Assembly (NCBI RefSeq): GCF_003944705.1
Contig: NZ_RWIS01000003.1
Coordinates: forward strand, 124,001 to 188,000
From: Hymenobacter metallilatus
GTDB taxonomy: Bacteria; Bacteroidota; Bacteroidia; Cytophagales; Hymenobacteraceae
DNA length: 64,000 nt
Direction of reading: 5' to 3'
Part shown: positions 16,968 through 25,032 of the stretch, piece after piece
Layout of the letters: the number at the start of each line of letters is the position of its first letter
How positions within the stretch are numbered: position 1 is the first letter of the stretch
Notes under the pieces: model-generated
The model's input: the letters and a program-made list of their open reading frames with translations, nothing else
Database searches by the model: none
What the model was told of the DNA's origin: nothing
Made by a program: the position numbers and the translations under genes

Positions 16968-18146
16968 ATGGAAAAAGATCCTTCTCCCCTCGATACGCTG
17001 CGCCAACTAAAAGAATGGCTGGATACCGGCATCATTACCCAGCAGGAGTTTGATGCCCTGAAACAGAAGCTTGTGTTCAATTCTGCGGAACCTCCCGCCC
17101 CTGGGCCAGCCGCAGCTACGCGGCCTCCTGAACTGCCGGTTTCGTTGGCGCCTCCGGTTGGGGCGCTGCCCCCGGAATTGCCGGTGTCCTCGGAGCCCAC
17201 CACAACCATTGCGCCCATTGAAGAGCCGTTGCTGCCGCTCGTAACCGTGGAGCGCTTGGCGGGGCCGGGTGCTGTGCTACCACCTTCGCCGCCTACCACC
17301 ACGCCCGGCTTCTCGCACCCGCTGGAGGCCGGCCGCCCCGGTGCCTCACCCAGCCAGGAAGATGCAGGCGTTAGCCCGGCCTTGCTTACAGAGGAGGAGT
17401 ATGTGGAGGACGCCGCCTACGCCGCTCCGCCCAAAAGCCCGCTGGGTACCATTCTGGTAGTAGGAGGCATTGTATTGCTCTTGGCTCTGGTTGCCTATCT
17501 GATGCTGGGCAACCGGGACTCGGAGCGGCTGACCAGCACTACCCTCACGGCGGCCGACTCGTTGGCTACCCAACCCGAGGTAGGTCCCCAGTCAGAGCAG
17601 ATTGACCTGCCCCCGGCCGCAGCTCCCGAAACCATTCGGGTGGCACCAGTCGTGCCCGTAGCTCCGCCCACCGATTCGGTAGGAGCACCGGCTTCCGCTG
17701 CTCCCACCGATGAAGCACCTGCTACGCCTGCGGCCCCCGCCGATGAAGGTGCGGCCCAGTCCCGCATCGAAGGCGTACTGCAGAATTATTATGCCGATTT
17801 GCAGGCGGCTCCTTTTTCGGCCTCCTCATATTTTGCCCCCAGGGTTGAGCGGTTTTACCTGCAGCAGAATACTACTCCGGCGGCCATCAGCGCCGAACTG
17901 GACAAAACCCATTTCCCGGAGTTTTTGGAAGCCCAGACAACCATTGAGCCTGGTACACTGAAAGTGAGCCCGCCCGTAGCCGACGGCTCCCGGGTAGTAA
18001 CGTTCATTGAAAAAAGCACTGCCCTGCGTCAGTCTCTGCAAAAGCACCAGCAAACAGCCGCCCAGGTGCGCGTACGGTTCGATAAGAATTTTAAAATAGT
18101 ATATCTGCGCCAGGAAAAACTGCTCGAAAATACCTTTAGCGACTAG
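16968..18146 (+). CDS. SHOCT-domain, single-pass membrane protein with periplasmic C-terminal domain
   Basis: The 392-residue protein begins with a SHOCT-like motif (about 6-35: LDTLRQLKEWLDTGIITQQEFDALKQKL). A Pro/Ala/Glu-rich linker (about 40-150) and one transmembrane helix (LGTILVVGGIVLLLALVAYLML, about 160-182) follow. A second low-complexity Pro/Ala linker leads to a folded C-terminal domain (about 260-390) that resembles NTF2/DUF4878-like folds. The topology suggests a cytoplasmic SHOCT end and a periplasmic C-terminal domain. SHOCT segments often mediate oligomerisation. It has its own terminator. A specific role cannot be named. Confidence 0.8.
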   Translation: MEKDPSPLDTLRQLKEWLDTGIITQQEFDALKQKLVFNSAEPPAPGPAAATRPPELPVSLAPPVGALPPELPVSSEPTTTIAPIEEPLLPLVTVERLAGPGAVLPPSPPTTTPGFSHPLEAGRPGASPSQEDAGVSPALLTEEEYVEDAAYAAPPKSPLGTILVVGGIVLLLALVAYLMLGNRDSERLTSTTLTAADSLATQPEVGPQSEQIDLPPAAAPETIRVAPVVPVAPPTDSVGAPASAAPTDEAPATPAAPADEGAAQSRIEGVLQNYYADLQAAPFSASSYFAPRVERFYLQQNTTPAAISAELDKTHFPEFLEAQTTIEPGTLKVSPPVADGSRVVTFIEKSTALRQSLQKHQQTAAQVRVRFDKNFKIVYLRQEKLLENTFSD

Positions 18147-18164
18147 CCGCTGGGTGCCACTGCG

Positions 18165-18211
18165 GTATAACGCACGCTGCCTGCAACCGGTGGCGTGCGT
18201 TGGTGTTTTTA
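18165..18211 (+). terminator. Terminator of SHOCT gene
   Basis: Arms AACGCACGC (18169-18177) and GCGTGCGTT (18193-18201) are followed by GGTG and a T-run. It ends 29 bases before the next start codon. Confidence 0.75.
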
Positions 18212-18239
18212 TCTCCCGCCGGTTACGTTCCTGCTTTCA

Positions 18240-19286
18240 ATGCGCGTCTATTTTCTTTGCCTGCTACTCGCCGGAGCTACTTCGCTAAGCTCCTGCCTGA
18301 AAATACTCCGGCCCAGCCACGCCTTTATCAAGTCGGCGGTACCGGAAGCGCCCGACTACCGTATGGAGGATAACTGGGCCGCCCTGCCCGACCGGCGCGA
18401 CTCGGCCGACCGGGTACCTCGCAATACACTGCTGCGCGACAACCAGCGCAATGCGCCGGTTGACGTGTTTTTTATTCACCCAACTACTTACTACTGGCGT
18501 AAGCAGTGGAATGCCAGCCTGAGCAATGAGCGGGTTAACCGGTTCACCGATGAAACCGTTATCCGGGGGCAGGCCTCTGCCTTCAACAGCACGGCCCGCG
18601 TGTATGCTCCGCGTTACCGGCAGGCCACGCTCTATTCTTTTTTTGATGAGAAGGAGCCAAACGGCAAACAGGCCCTCGAGGTAGCTTACGACGACGTGAA
18701 AACGGCGTTTCAATTCTATCTGGATAACTACAACCATGGCCGCCCCATCATTATTGCCGGCCATAGCCAGGGTACAGTGCACGCTACCCAGCTACTGCAC
18801 GATTTTTTTGAGCAGAGCCCCCGGCTCCGCCGCCAGCTGGTGGCAGCCTACCTCATCGGATTCAAGGTAAAGCCCGATGAGTACACCACTATCCGCCCCT
18901 GCGAAGACTCTACTCAAACCGGCTGCTTTATCACCTGGAATACTGTGGCCTGGGGTAACTCGTATGCGCCCTTTGCCAACAGCGTGGCTACCAATCCGCT
19001 TACCTGGACGCGCGACACCACCACGGCGCCGGCCCGGCTTAATCTTGGCGGCGTGCCTCAGAGCTTCGACCGGCAGGACAAGCGTTTGGTAGGGGCCAAG
19101 GTACACGAAGGTCTGGTATGGGTGCATCCGCCCGCTCCGAAAGGCTACCCCCGTTTCCTGCTGCCCGGGCGGCCTAATCTGCGTCATTCCTTTCACATTG
19201 CCGATTACGCTCTTTTCTATACCAATATTCGCCAGAATGCCGAAGCCCGGGTACGTGCCTACCGTATGCTAATGGGGGGGCAATAA
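18240..19286 (+). CDS. DUF3089 alpha/beta-hydrolase lipoprotein
   Basis: The protein is 348 residues from the ATG at 18240, which starts a lipoprotein signal (MRVYFLCLLLAGATSLSSC; lipobox LSSC with Cys19). It is therefore probably anchored in the outer membrane or periplasm. The DUF3089 features are FFIHPTTYY near residue 80, the nucleophile elbow GHSQGT near residue 178 and a late His in the C-terminal region. The fold is an alpha/beta-hydrolase, probably a lipase or esterase, but the substrate is not known. The longer reading frame from 18195 would bury the lipobox and is rejected. It shares a bidirectional terminator with the convergent LC7 genes. Confidence 0.88.
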   Translation: MRVYFLCLLLAGATSLSSCLKILRPSHAFIKSAVPEAPDYRMEDNWAALPDRRDSADRVPRNTLLRDNQRNAPVDVFFIHPTTYYWRKQWNASLSNERVNRFTDETVIRGQASAFNSTARVYAPRYRQATLYSFFDEKEPNGKQALEVAYDDVKTAFQFYLDNYNHGRPIIIAGHSQGTVHATQLLHDFFEQSPRLRRQLVAAYLIGFKVKPDEYTTIRPCEDSTQTGCFITWNTVAWGNSYAPFANSVATNPLTWTRDTTTAPARLNLGGVPQSFDRQDKRLVGAKVHEGLVWVHPPAPKGYPRFLLPGRPNLRHSFHIADYALFYTNIRQNAEARVRAYRMLMGGQ

Positions 19287-19299
19287 TAACCCCCAAATA

Positions 19300-19345
19300 C
19301 AAGCAAGCAGCCCCGCCGACGATTGTCAGCGGGGCTGCTTGCTTT
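19300..19345. terminator. Bidirectional terminator
   Basis: Perfect 16-base arms (19301-19316 and 19329-19344) lie between the DUF3089 gene and the convergent LC7 gene. Confidence 0.85.
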
Positions 19346-19365
19346 GCAAACAGGAAAGCCAGGGT

Positions 19366-19731
19366 TTACTTGATCAAGTCTGCCGTGTGAGCCTTCATAA
19401 TCTGACGAGCCTGGGCAAGGTTCGTGTCGCGCGAGTTAACGGCCAGGTACACAAACATTTTGCCATCAGCCGATAGCTTCAGCAGGTGCAGCTGGTCGGT
19501 TAGCGTCAGCAGAATATCCTGGATGGTCTGGTTTAGCTTGAGGGCGTTAATGGCTTTTAGCTTTGCCTTTACTACCTCCGTGTTGTAGGCCGCTGCTGTT
19601 TCAATATCGAATTCAGAGACGTTTACGTGTGAGGCGAGTGGCATACCAGTTTCGGTTTCTACAACTGCTACGGCCAGCAGGGTGGGAAGCTCATCAACAA
19701 TATTTTTGATGGCGTTTTTGGGAGTCGACAT
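19366..19731 (-). CDS. Roadblock/LC7-domain protein 1
   Basis: The 121-residue protein is a single Roadblock/LC7 fold. A helix (NAIKNIVDELPTLLAVAVVE), a GMPLASH turn, a long central helix, the strand pair DILLTLTDQLHLLKLSAD and FVYLAVNSRDTNLAQARQIM make up the whole chain. Such proteins in bacteria usually bind MglA/Ras-like GTPases or serve as dimeric scaffolds. No signal peptide or membrane segment is present. A paralogue is encoded 51 bases upstream on the same strand, so the pair is probably one transcript. No GTPase gene lies in the window. Confidence 0.8.
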   Translation of the reverse strand: MSTPKNAIKNIVDELPTLLAVAVVETETGMPLASHVNVSEFDIETAAAYNTEVVKAKLKAINALKLNQTIQDILLTLTDQLHLLKLSADGKMFVYLAVNSRDTNLAQARQIMKAHTADLIK

Positions 19732-19782
19732 AAAAACGAAATGTAAAAGATGAAGCAGACAAAAAAGTGAGCAGGAAAGCGC

Positions 19783-20205
19783 CTATTCAAGATGACGGCG
19801 CATGATTTCTTTGGCAATACCGAGGTTAACATCGTCGGTGCGGGCAGCCAGAAAGCAGTAGGCAGTGGACTGCGGTAGTGGCCGAATGCAGTGAAACTGG
19901 TCCTCCAGCAGAACGGTAATATCAACCAGGGGACCCCCAAGCCAGGCGTGGGTGGCCTGGGTATCGGTAATCAGCCGGAGCAGTTTACCATTGCGCAGGC
20001 TGATCCGGTTAGGATTATAGGCCGCACTAGCCGAGTACCAGGCAAACAGACGGCCGGAATGAACGTCAACCACGCAAATTAGGAGAGCTTCAGGCAGATC
20101 CTGCAATAGGTTGTTGATCAATTGCTGGGCCCGTTGTCCCGCCTCATCGTTCACGCCAATTACCACCTTACGTAGCGGCAGCCGGTTAAAAAATGAAATA
20201 TTCAT
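19783..20205 (-). CDS. Roadblock/LC7-like protein 2, paralogue of its neighbour
   Basis: The protein is 140 residues from the ATG at 20205, which gives MNISFFNRLPLRKVVIGVND. It aligns with the neighbouring LC7 protein along its length. LPEALLICVVDVHSGRLFAW matches LPTLLAVAVVETETGMPLAS, and DITVLLEDQFHCIRPLPQ and CFLAARTDDVNLGIAKEIM match DILLTLTDQLHLLKLSAD and VYLAVNSRDTNLAQARQIM. It is more divergent in the middle, with an aromatic-rich AWYSASAAYN stretch. The pair may form a heterodimer. A start five codons earlier (20220) is possible. A hairpin lies in its leader. Confidence 0.75.
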   Translation of the reverse strand: MNISFFNRLPLRKVVIGVNDEAGQRAQQLINNLLQDLPEALLICVVDVHSGRLFAWYSASAAYNPNRISLRNGKLLRLITDTQATHAWLGGPLVDITVLLEDQFHCIRPLPQSTAYCFLAARTDDVNLGIAKEIMRRHLE

Positions 20206-20241
20206 GCGTGGGCTCAGCAATAGGTATCGGGAGCAGCCTGA

Positions 20242-20286
20242 TTCTTACCCCGGCCAGGCAGATACAGTCCACTGTCGGGGTAAGAA
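20242..20286. repeat. Hairpin in leader of LC7 pair
   Basis: Arms TTCTTACCCCG (20242-20252) and CGGGGTAAGAA (20276-20286) form an inverted repeat 37 bases upstream of the second LC7 start. There is no T-run, so a transcript-leader structure or operator is as likely as a terminator. Confidence 0.5.
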
Positions 20287-20408
20287 CTCATAGTCAGCCG
20301 TGAATAAGCGGATTCAGCCCGCGGGCCGTTGGCAGTTTGAGCCCTGCAACGAGTTGTTTTCATATCAGGTAAGAGTAATTCCAGGTCGGTGCGGGCTGCC
20401 CTGGTACC

Positions 20409-20442
20409 ACTGGCGCTGTCTACCGCTGGCAGCGCAAGTGGC
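20409..20442 (-). terminator. Hairpin after the carboxypeptidase-regulatory-like gene
   Basis: Arms CCACTGGCGCTG and CAGCGCAAGTGG (one mismatch) begin seven bases after the stop codon at 20449. There is no strong T-run, so the call is weak. Confidence 0.4.
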
Positions 20443-20448
20443 AGCGGC

Positions 20449-21132
20449 TTAAAACGGCCACCAAGTGCGTTTTTTTCTTTCCGCTGCTTTCGGCAGTAGG
20501 GTAATGGTCTGGTCGCGGCGGCCTTTTACAAATGCATCTTCTTCCGTGTAGCCGGCATAGCCATACTGCAGGCGGGTAAGCTGGTTGGCGGGTATGCTAA
20601 GGCTGTATTCACCTTCGGCATTGGTGCTCACACCGCGTCCACTGGCTTTATCCAGCACAGTGGCTCCCACCAGGGGGCGGCCATTCTCGTCCAGAATGCG
20701 CCCGGTCACGGTTGTGTAGCAGCTGGCAGCGGCTTCTACGGCCGGGGCGGCCATACCCTCCGCATCCAGGGAAACGGATGTCACTTCTTTCGGGGCCTCT
20801 TCTACCCGCAGCCGGGTACCCGCAAACATAGCTCCGCTCATCAGGGCGGCAGCTACCACAACCATGCTGGCCCGTTGCCGGAAGCGGGCGGGCTCGGTAT
20901 GCAGCCCATGCAACTGCTCCTGAATCCAGTTGCTGGGGCGCACCTGATGCCCGGTGTGGTGCAGTTGCTGCAGCCGTTGGAGCGCCGCGTCCCCCTTGGT
21001 CGAATGGGTTTCCAGGTAACGGTCCACCAGGGCCGCATTATTGGGCGACAGGTCGCCCCGCAGGTATGCGTCGCGGAAAACAGGTAATAGCTCACCGGTT
21101 TCCGGATGGAAGGGGTAAGTGGTCAGTGCCAT
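20449..21132 (-). CDS. Single-pass membrane protein with CarboxypepD-regulatory-like domain
   Basis: The protein is 227 residues from the ATG at 21132. The N-terminal cytoplasmic region (about 1-85, helical, YLRGDLSPNNAALVDRYLET) resembles the cytosolic part of anti-sigma factors. A hydrophobic helix follows (about 88-107, ASMVVVAAALMSGAMFAG). The periplasmic part holds a carboxypeptidase-regulatory-like beta-sandwich (about 135-210, TVTGRILDENGRPLVGATV and KASGRGVSTNAEGEYSLSI). This combination suggests an envelope-sensing or structural protein. No sigma factor gene adjoins it, so an anti-sigma role is speculative. Confidence 0.75.
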   Translation of the reverse strand: MALTTYPFHPETGELLPVFRDAYLRGDLSPNNAALVDRYLETHSTKGDAALQRLQQLHHTGHQVRPSNWIQEQLHGLHTEPARFRQRASMVVVAAALMSGAMFAGTRLRVEEAPKEVTSVSLDAEGMAAPAVEAAASCYTTVTGRILDENGRPLVGATVLDKASGRGVSTNAEGEYSLSIPANQLTRLQYGYAGYTEEDAFVKGRRDQTITLLPKAAERKKRTWWPF

Positions 21133-21519
21133 ACGGGAGAGAGTAAGAGAGTAGAAAATGGAAGAAGGCAGGCAGTGCTCCTTCGAACCGACTCCCAAAT
21201 GTGAGCACCCCTCCGCGCCCGCACCGCACAATTTGCCGAATCCAGGTTTGGCTGAATTAAAACCAGGAGTTTAATGAGCGAAGCACAGCCCTGAAAATGT
21301 CAGGAGGCCCAAGCGGCCGGTTCATATACTCACTACTACTTGAGTAGCAGCAGGTAACAGCCGTTGTGTGATTCAGTACTGCTCCCACGCCACTGCTCCA
21401 GACTCGCGCCACTTTACTGGGTATGGCCTGTTTCTACCCGCATCCGGTTTTGCCGCATATTCTGCAACGAGCAGCAAACTGATAATTAGTGCTATGTTCA
21501 GGGCCACATTTCCTTCCCT
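21133..21519. other. Divergent intergenic region, no gene seen
   Basis: These 387 bases separate two divergently transcribed genes and must hold both promoters. No exact TAnnTTTG box was found; the nearest are CACATTTG on the minus strand and TATGTTCA near 21493 on the plus strand. No reading frame with coding character, RNA gene or repeat was recognised. Confidence 0.5.
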
Positions 21520-22155
21520 ATGAAACTGGTAGTACTCCTTATGGCCTGGCTGCTCGGCTGTAGCAAGTTGGGGGTGGCCCAAACCAGCCCTGTACTGTAT
21601 CCTAAACTCAGCAAAACCCTAGATAGTCTTGCCTACGTGGACCAGTGGCCGATGCAGCAGATGTTCAGGCAACTGCCCGATAGCGCCGGCCGGAATCTGG
21701 TTGACGTGGAAAAAGAAAACTATGCTCGCCACCAGCCCATTCTGGAAAAAATCGTCAGGCAGTACGGCTACCCCGGCTTCCGGCAGGTTGGCGAGAAAAG
21801 CTCCGGTAACTTCTGGCTACTGGTGCAGCACGCCGACGCCTACCCCGATTTTCAACGGCAAGTGCTCAACCTGATGCTACCCGAGGTGAAGCGCAAAAAC
21901 GCCAGCCCCATCAACTACGCTTACCTCACCGACCGGGTAGCCATCAACGCCGGCCAACCCGAAGAATACGGCACGCAGGTAGTGTACGAAAACGTGGGTA
22001 CGCCCACCGTCAAGGCCAAGCCCAAGTCCGTGCGCGACCCCGCCCACGTCAACCAGCGCCGCGCCGCCCTCGGCATGGAGCCGCTGGAAAGTTACTTGGA
22101 TATGATGACGAAGATGCACATTGAGATGAATCGGCCGAAGTCAACAGCATTGTAG
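21520..22155 (+). CDS. Exported DUF6624 protein
   Basis: The 211-residue protein has a signal peptide (MKLVVLLMAWLLGCSKLGVAQ). The C-terminal half carries the DUF6624 signature: a conserved HADAYPDFQ element, then YAYLTDRVAINAGQPEEYGT followed by a Gln, and the RRAALGMEPLESYL helix. The helical HQPILEKIVRQYGYPGF segment is also typical. It is likely periplasmic. A Cys at position 14 is not in a good lipobox. The family has no assigned biochemical function, and no operon partner is seen. Confidence 0.8.
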   Translation: MKLVVLLMAWLLGCSKLGVAQTSPVLYPKLSKTLDSLAYVDQWPMQQMFRQLPDSAGRNLVDVEKENYARHQPILEKIVRQYGYPGFRQVGEKSSGNFWLLVQHADAYPDFQRQVLNLMLPEVKRKNASPINYAYLTDRVAINAGQPEEYGTQVVYENVGTPTVKAKPKSVRDPAHVNQRRAALGMEPLESYLDMMTKMHIEMNRPKSTAL

Positions 22156-22164
22156 TACCAACAC

Positions 22165-22200
22165 AAAAAAACCCGCTGGCAGTATACCAGCGGGTTTTTC
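22165..22200. terminator. Bidirectional terminator
   Basis: Perfect 13-base arms (22167-22179 and 22187-22199) with A-run and T-run flanks lie between the DUF6624 gene and convergent tsf. Confidence 0.9.
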
Positions 22201-22220
22201 TTACGTCTTTCAGGCGAAGC

Positions 22221-23060
22221 TTAGCCTACAATGGCTACGCGCTTGAAGTCGGAGATGGTCAGGCCTTTCTGCGTCTTGTCGAGCAGCTGGGCAATGGTTA
22301 CTGAGTTGTCCTTCACGAACTCCTGGTTGAGCAGGGTGTTCTCCTTGTAGAACTTGTTCAGCTTGCCCTGGGCAATTTTCTCCAGCATGGCTTCAGGCTT
22401 GCCTTCGGAGCGCGCCTGCTCTTTGCCGATTTCAATTTCCCGCTCGATGGTAGCAGCGTCCACGCCGTCTTTGTCGAGGGCAACGGGCTTCATGGCTACA
22501 ATCTGCATAGCTACGTCGCGGCCTACCGAGGCTACGTCGGCACCACCTACGTTTTTCAGGGCTACCAGTACGCCCTTCTTGTTATCCGAGTGGATATAAG
22601 AAGCTACTTTCTCAGCGGTTACGTTCTCGTAGGCTACTACGTCCAGCTTCTCGCCAATTTTGCCCATCAGGTCTGTGATGTGCTCCTGCAGGGAGCGGCC
22701 ATCTTCCTGGGCGGCGGCCAGCAGCTCTTCTTTGGTGGCGGCGTTGCTCTTCACGGCCGTAGCCAGAATTTGCTGGGCCAGGTTTTTGAAGTCTTCTACT
22801 TTAGCAACGGGCTCCGTTTCGCAGGCCAGGGCAATCAGCTTGCCGTTGGTGCCGTCTTCGCTCACGGCGGCCAGCACGAGGCCTTCCGAGGTGGTGTTGT
22901 CCGAACGTTTGTCGGCAATTTTCTGCCCCTGCTTGCGCAGGATGTCGCGGGCGGCTTCAAAGTCGCCGTTTGCCTCGGTCAGCGCTTTTTTGCAATCCAT
23001 CATGCCGGCACCGGTCATGGTGCGCAGCTTGTTTACGTCTGCGGCGGTAATAGCAGCCAT
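22221..23060 (-). CDS. tsf: Translation elongation factor Ts
   Basis: The 279-residue protein is a full-length EF-Ts. The N-terminal UBA-like module holds LRTMTGAGMMDCKKALTEAN, including the TGAG and DCKKAL motifs that contact EF-Tu. The two core subdomains follow, then a C-terminal helical module. It recycles EF-Tu-GDP to EF-Tu-GTP in the cytoplasm. It is the last gene of the rplM-rpsI-rpsB-tsf cluster, separated from rpsB by 154 bases of repeat-rich DNA that could lower or uncouple its expression. Confidence 0.97.
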   Translation of the reverse strand: MAAITAADVNKLRTMTGAGMMDCKKALTEANGDFEAARDILRKQGQKIADKRSDNTTSEGLVLAAVSEDGTNGKLIALACETEPVAKVEDFKNLAQQILATAVKSNAATKEELLAAAQEDGRSLQEHITDLMGKIGEKLDVVAYENVTAEKVASYIHSDNKKGVLVALKNVGGADVASVGRDVAMQIVAMKPVALDKDGVDAATIEREIEIGKEQARSEGKPEAMLEKIAQGKLNKFYKENTLLNQEFVKDNSVTIAQLLDKTQKGLTISDFKRVAIVG

Positions 23061-23066
23061 TTCTTA

Positions 23067-23191
23067 TGAGAGCTTAGAGTTGAGAGCTTAGATTTTAGAG
23101 GAGGGGGGGCAGGCAGTAAAAGCAAGAAGAAGTTAGAAGCGGAGCCCGAAAAGCTGTAGCAACTCTCCGCCGACTCTCACTTCTAACTTCT
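23067..23191. repeat. Word repeats and inverted repeat in the rpsB-tsf gap
   Basis: TGAGAGCTTAGA occurs twice (23067-23078 and 23081-23092) just upstream of the tsf start. A perfect 12-base inverted repeat, AGAAGTTAGAAG (23128-23139) with its complement (23180-23191), follows. It is the same architecture as the repeats at 28.9, 37.2, 38.3 and 40.0 kb. Confidence 0.65.
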
Positions 23192-23214
23192 CATATCTCG
23201 CTTCTACAACAAGA

Positions 23215-23982
23215 CTATTCGTCGGCAGCTTGCTTCTCCTGGATGCCTTCTTCTTCGGCTTGCTTCTTGTCGGCGTCTTCCTTGTCGACTTTCCGCTCCG
23301 ACAGACCATCTTCGATAGCCTTACCCATTACGCTCACGATGAGCTGGATAGACTTCGAAGCGTCGTCGTTGGCCGGAATCGGGAACTGCACCAGCTCGGG
23401 GTTGGAGTTCGTGTCGCAGATGGCAAATACCGGAATACCCAGCTTCTGGGCTTCTTTCACGGCAATGTGCTCACGCTTCACGTCCACCACGAACAGGGCG
23501 GCGGGCAGGCGGCTCAGGTCGGCAATGCCACCCAGCACCCGCTCCAGCTTCTCCCGCTCCCGCGACATCATCAGTTTCTCGCGCTTGGCGAGGGCAGCGT
23601 AGGCCGTGTTTTCCTTCACCATCTTGTCGATGGTGCTCATCTTCTTCAGCGACTTGCGTACGGTGGTGAAGTTGGTGAGCATGCCACCCAGCCAACGGTC
23701 CGTAACGAAAGGCATTTTCAGGCGCTTGGCTTCTTCGGTAACAATTTCCTGCGCCTGCTTCTTGGTGGCCACGAACATCACCTTGCGGCCGCTCTTGGCG
23801 ATGTTGCGGATGGCCGCAGCAGCGTGGTCGAGCGAAGCGAGGGTTTTGTTCAGGTCGATAATATGGATGCCGTTCTTCTCCATGAAGATGTACGGCGCCA
23901 TTTTCGGGTCCCACTTGCGCGTGAGGTGACCAAAGTGGGCACCGGCGTCCAGCAGTTCTTTATACGTGGTGGTCTGAGCCAT
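23215..23982 (-). CDS. rpsB: 30S ribosomal protein S2
   Basis: The 255-residue protein is a typical S2: LLDAGAHFGHLTRKWDPKMA, the FVATKKQAQEIV strand, RWLGGMLTNF and the ADLSRLPAALFVVDVKREHIA segment are all conserved. The last 30 residues are a charged Lys/Glu/Gln-rich tail, an extension common in Bacteroidota. It assembles late on the 30S subunit. It follows rpsI by 21 bases, so the two are in one operon. Confidence 0.97.
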   Translation of the reverse strand: MAQTTTYKELLDAGAHFGHLTRKWDPKMAPYIFMEKNGIHIIDLNKTLASLDHAAAAIRNIAKSGRKVMFVATKKQAQEIVTEEAKRLKMPFVTDRWLGGMLTNFTTVRKSLKKMSTIDKMVKENTAYAALAKREKLMMSREREKLERVLGGIADLSRLPAALFVVDVKREHIAVKEAQKLGIPVFAICDTNSNPELVQFPIPANDDASKSIQLIVSVMGKAIEDGLSERKVDKEDADKKQAEEEGIQEKQAADE

Positions 23983-24003
23983 GATAGGGTTCCTCTGGAA
24001 GTA

Positions 24004-24390
24004 TTAGCGTTTCGAGAACTGGAACGAGCGACGAGCTTTGCGCTTGCCGAATTTCTTGCGTTCCACCATGCGCGGGTCGCGGGTCAGGAAGCCTTCTTTC
24101 TTCAGGGCCGGACGAACTTCGTTGTTGTCGCCGACGAGGGCTTTCGAGATGGCCAGACGGATGGCTTCGGCCTGGGCCGAGATGCCACCACCGCGCACGT
24201 TTACCTTGATGTCGTACTGGCCGACTTGCTCGACCGTCGCCAAGGGCTGGTTCACGATGTTTTCCAGGAGCTCATTGCTGAAATACGCTTTGATGTCCCG
24301 GCCGTTGATAGTGATATTCCCTTGCCCGGCCTGCATGTAGATGCGGGCCACCGAGGTTTTTCTTCTACCAGAGGTATTGGAGATTTCCAT
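24004..24390 (-). CDS. rpsI: 30S ribosomal protein S9
   Basis: The 128-residue protein shows the S9 pattern GRRKTSVARIYMQAGQGNIT, VNVRGGGISAQAEAIRLAIS and the C-terminal KARRSFQFSKR tail that reaches the P-site tRNA. It starts 32 bases after rplM. Confidence 0.97.
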   Translation of the reverse strand: MEISNTSGRRKTSVARIYMQAGQGNITINGRDIKAYFSNELLENIVNQPLATVEQVGQYDIKVNVRGGGISAQAEAIRLAISKALVGDNNEVRPALKKEGFLTRDPRMVERKKFGKRKARRSFQFSKR

Positions 24391-24422
24391 TAAGTGAAGA
24401 GTTAAAGGGGCCGACTAACGGC

Positions 24423-24875
24423 TTAGAGATTCGTGAAAGAAACAGCTTTGGGCTGCTGAGCTTCGTGGGGGTGGCTGGTGCCGGCGTACACGTACAGGTT
24501 GCGGAACTGCTCCGCGCCCAGCTTGTTGCCCTGCAGCATACCGCGCACGGCGTGCTCAATCACACGGGTCGAGTCTTTGGCTTTCTTGTCGCGCAGGTTG
24601 ATGCGCTTCTGGCCGCCGGGGTAGCCCGAGTGGGTGATGTAGATTTTGTCGGTCAGCTTTTTGCCGGTTACGCGCAGGTTATCGGCGTTGATGACAATCA
24701 CATTGTCACCGCAGTCGGAGTTGGGCGTAAAGGAGGGCTTGTGTTTGCCACGCAGCATGTTGGCAATTTGGCTAGCCAGACGACCCAAGGTAGCGTCGGC
24801 AGCGTCAACCACAACCCAGCCCTTGTTGGCGTTGGCTTTGTTGACGGATACCGTCTTGAAGCTCAAATGATCCAT
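24423..24875 (-). CDS. rplM: 50S ribosomal protein L13
   Basis: The protein is 150 residues from the ATG at 24875 (MDHLSFKTVSVNK). The L13 core is clear: WVVVDAADATLGRLASQIAN, LRGKHKPSFTPNSDCGDNVIVIN and the HSGYPGGQKRI segment. It is the first gene of the operon. A promoter at 24947-24940 gives a leader of about 60 bases, long enough for autogenous control, which L13 exerts in other bacteria. The upstream frame to 24920 lies inside that leader and is not used. Confidence 0.96.
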   Translation of the reverse strand: MDHLSFKTVSVNKANANKGWVVVDAADATLGRLASQIANMLRGKHKPSFTPNSDCGDNVIVINADNLRVTGKKLTDKIYITHSGYPGGQKRINLRDKKAKDSTRVIEHAVRGMLQGNKLGAEQFRNLYVYAGTSHPHEAQQPKAVSFTNL

Positions 24876-24939
24876 TGGGGAGGAGGATAAGCGTTTGAAA
24901 ATGAAGAAGAAGCCGAACACGGTTCGGGGAAAACGGACA

Positions 24940-24947
24940 CAAAGTTA
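24940..24947 (-). promoter_or_regulatory. Promoter of rplM operon (-7 TAACTTTG, -33 TTG)
   Basis: TAACTTTG fits TAnnTTTG on the minus strand. A TTG lies 19 bases further upstream (about 24967-24969), matching the -33/-7 spacing of Bacteroidota housekeeping promoters. It is the best-supported promoter in the window. Confidence 0.75.
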
Positions 24948-25032
24948 CCGGCTTTCCGCCAAAATGCAAGCTGCCAGGTAATTATTGTGGGTAGCAGGGT
25001 GGGACGAATGGGCCGAAGCGAGGTGGTGGGGG

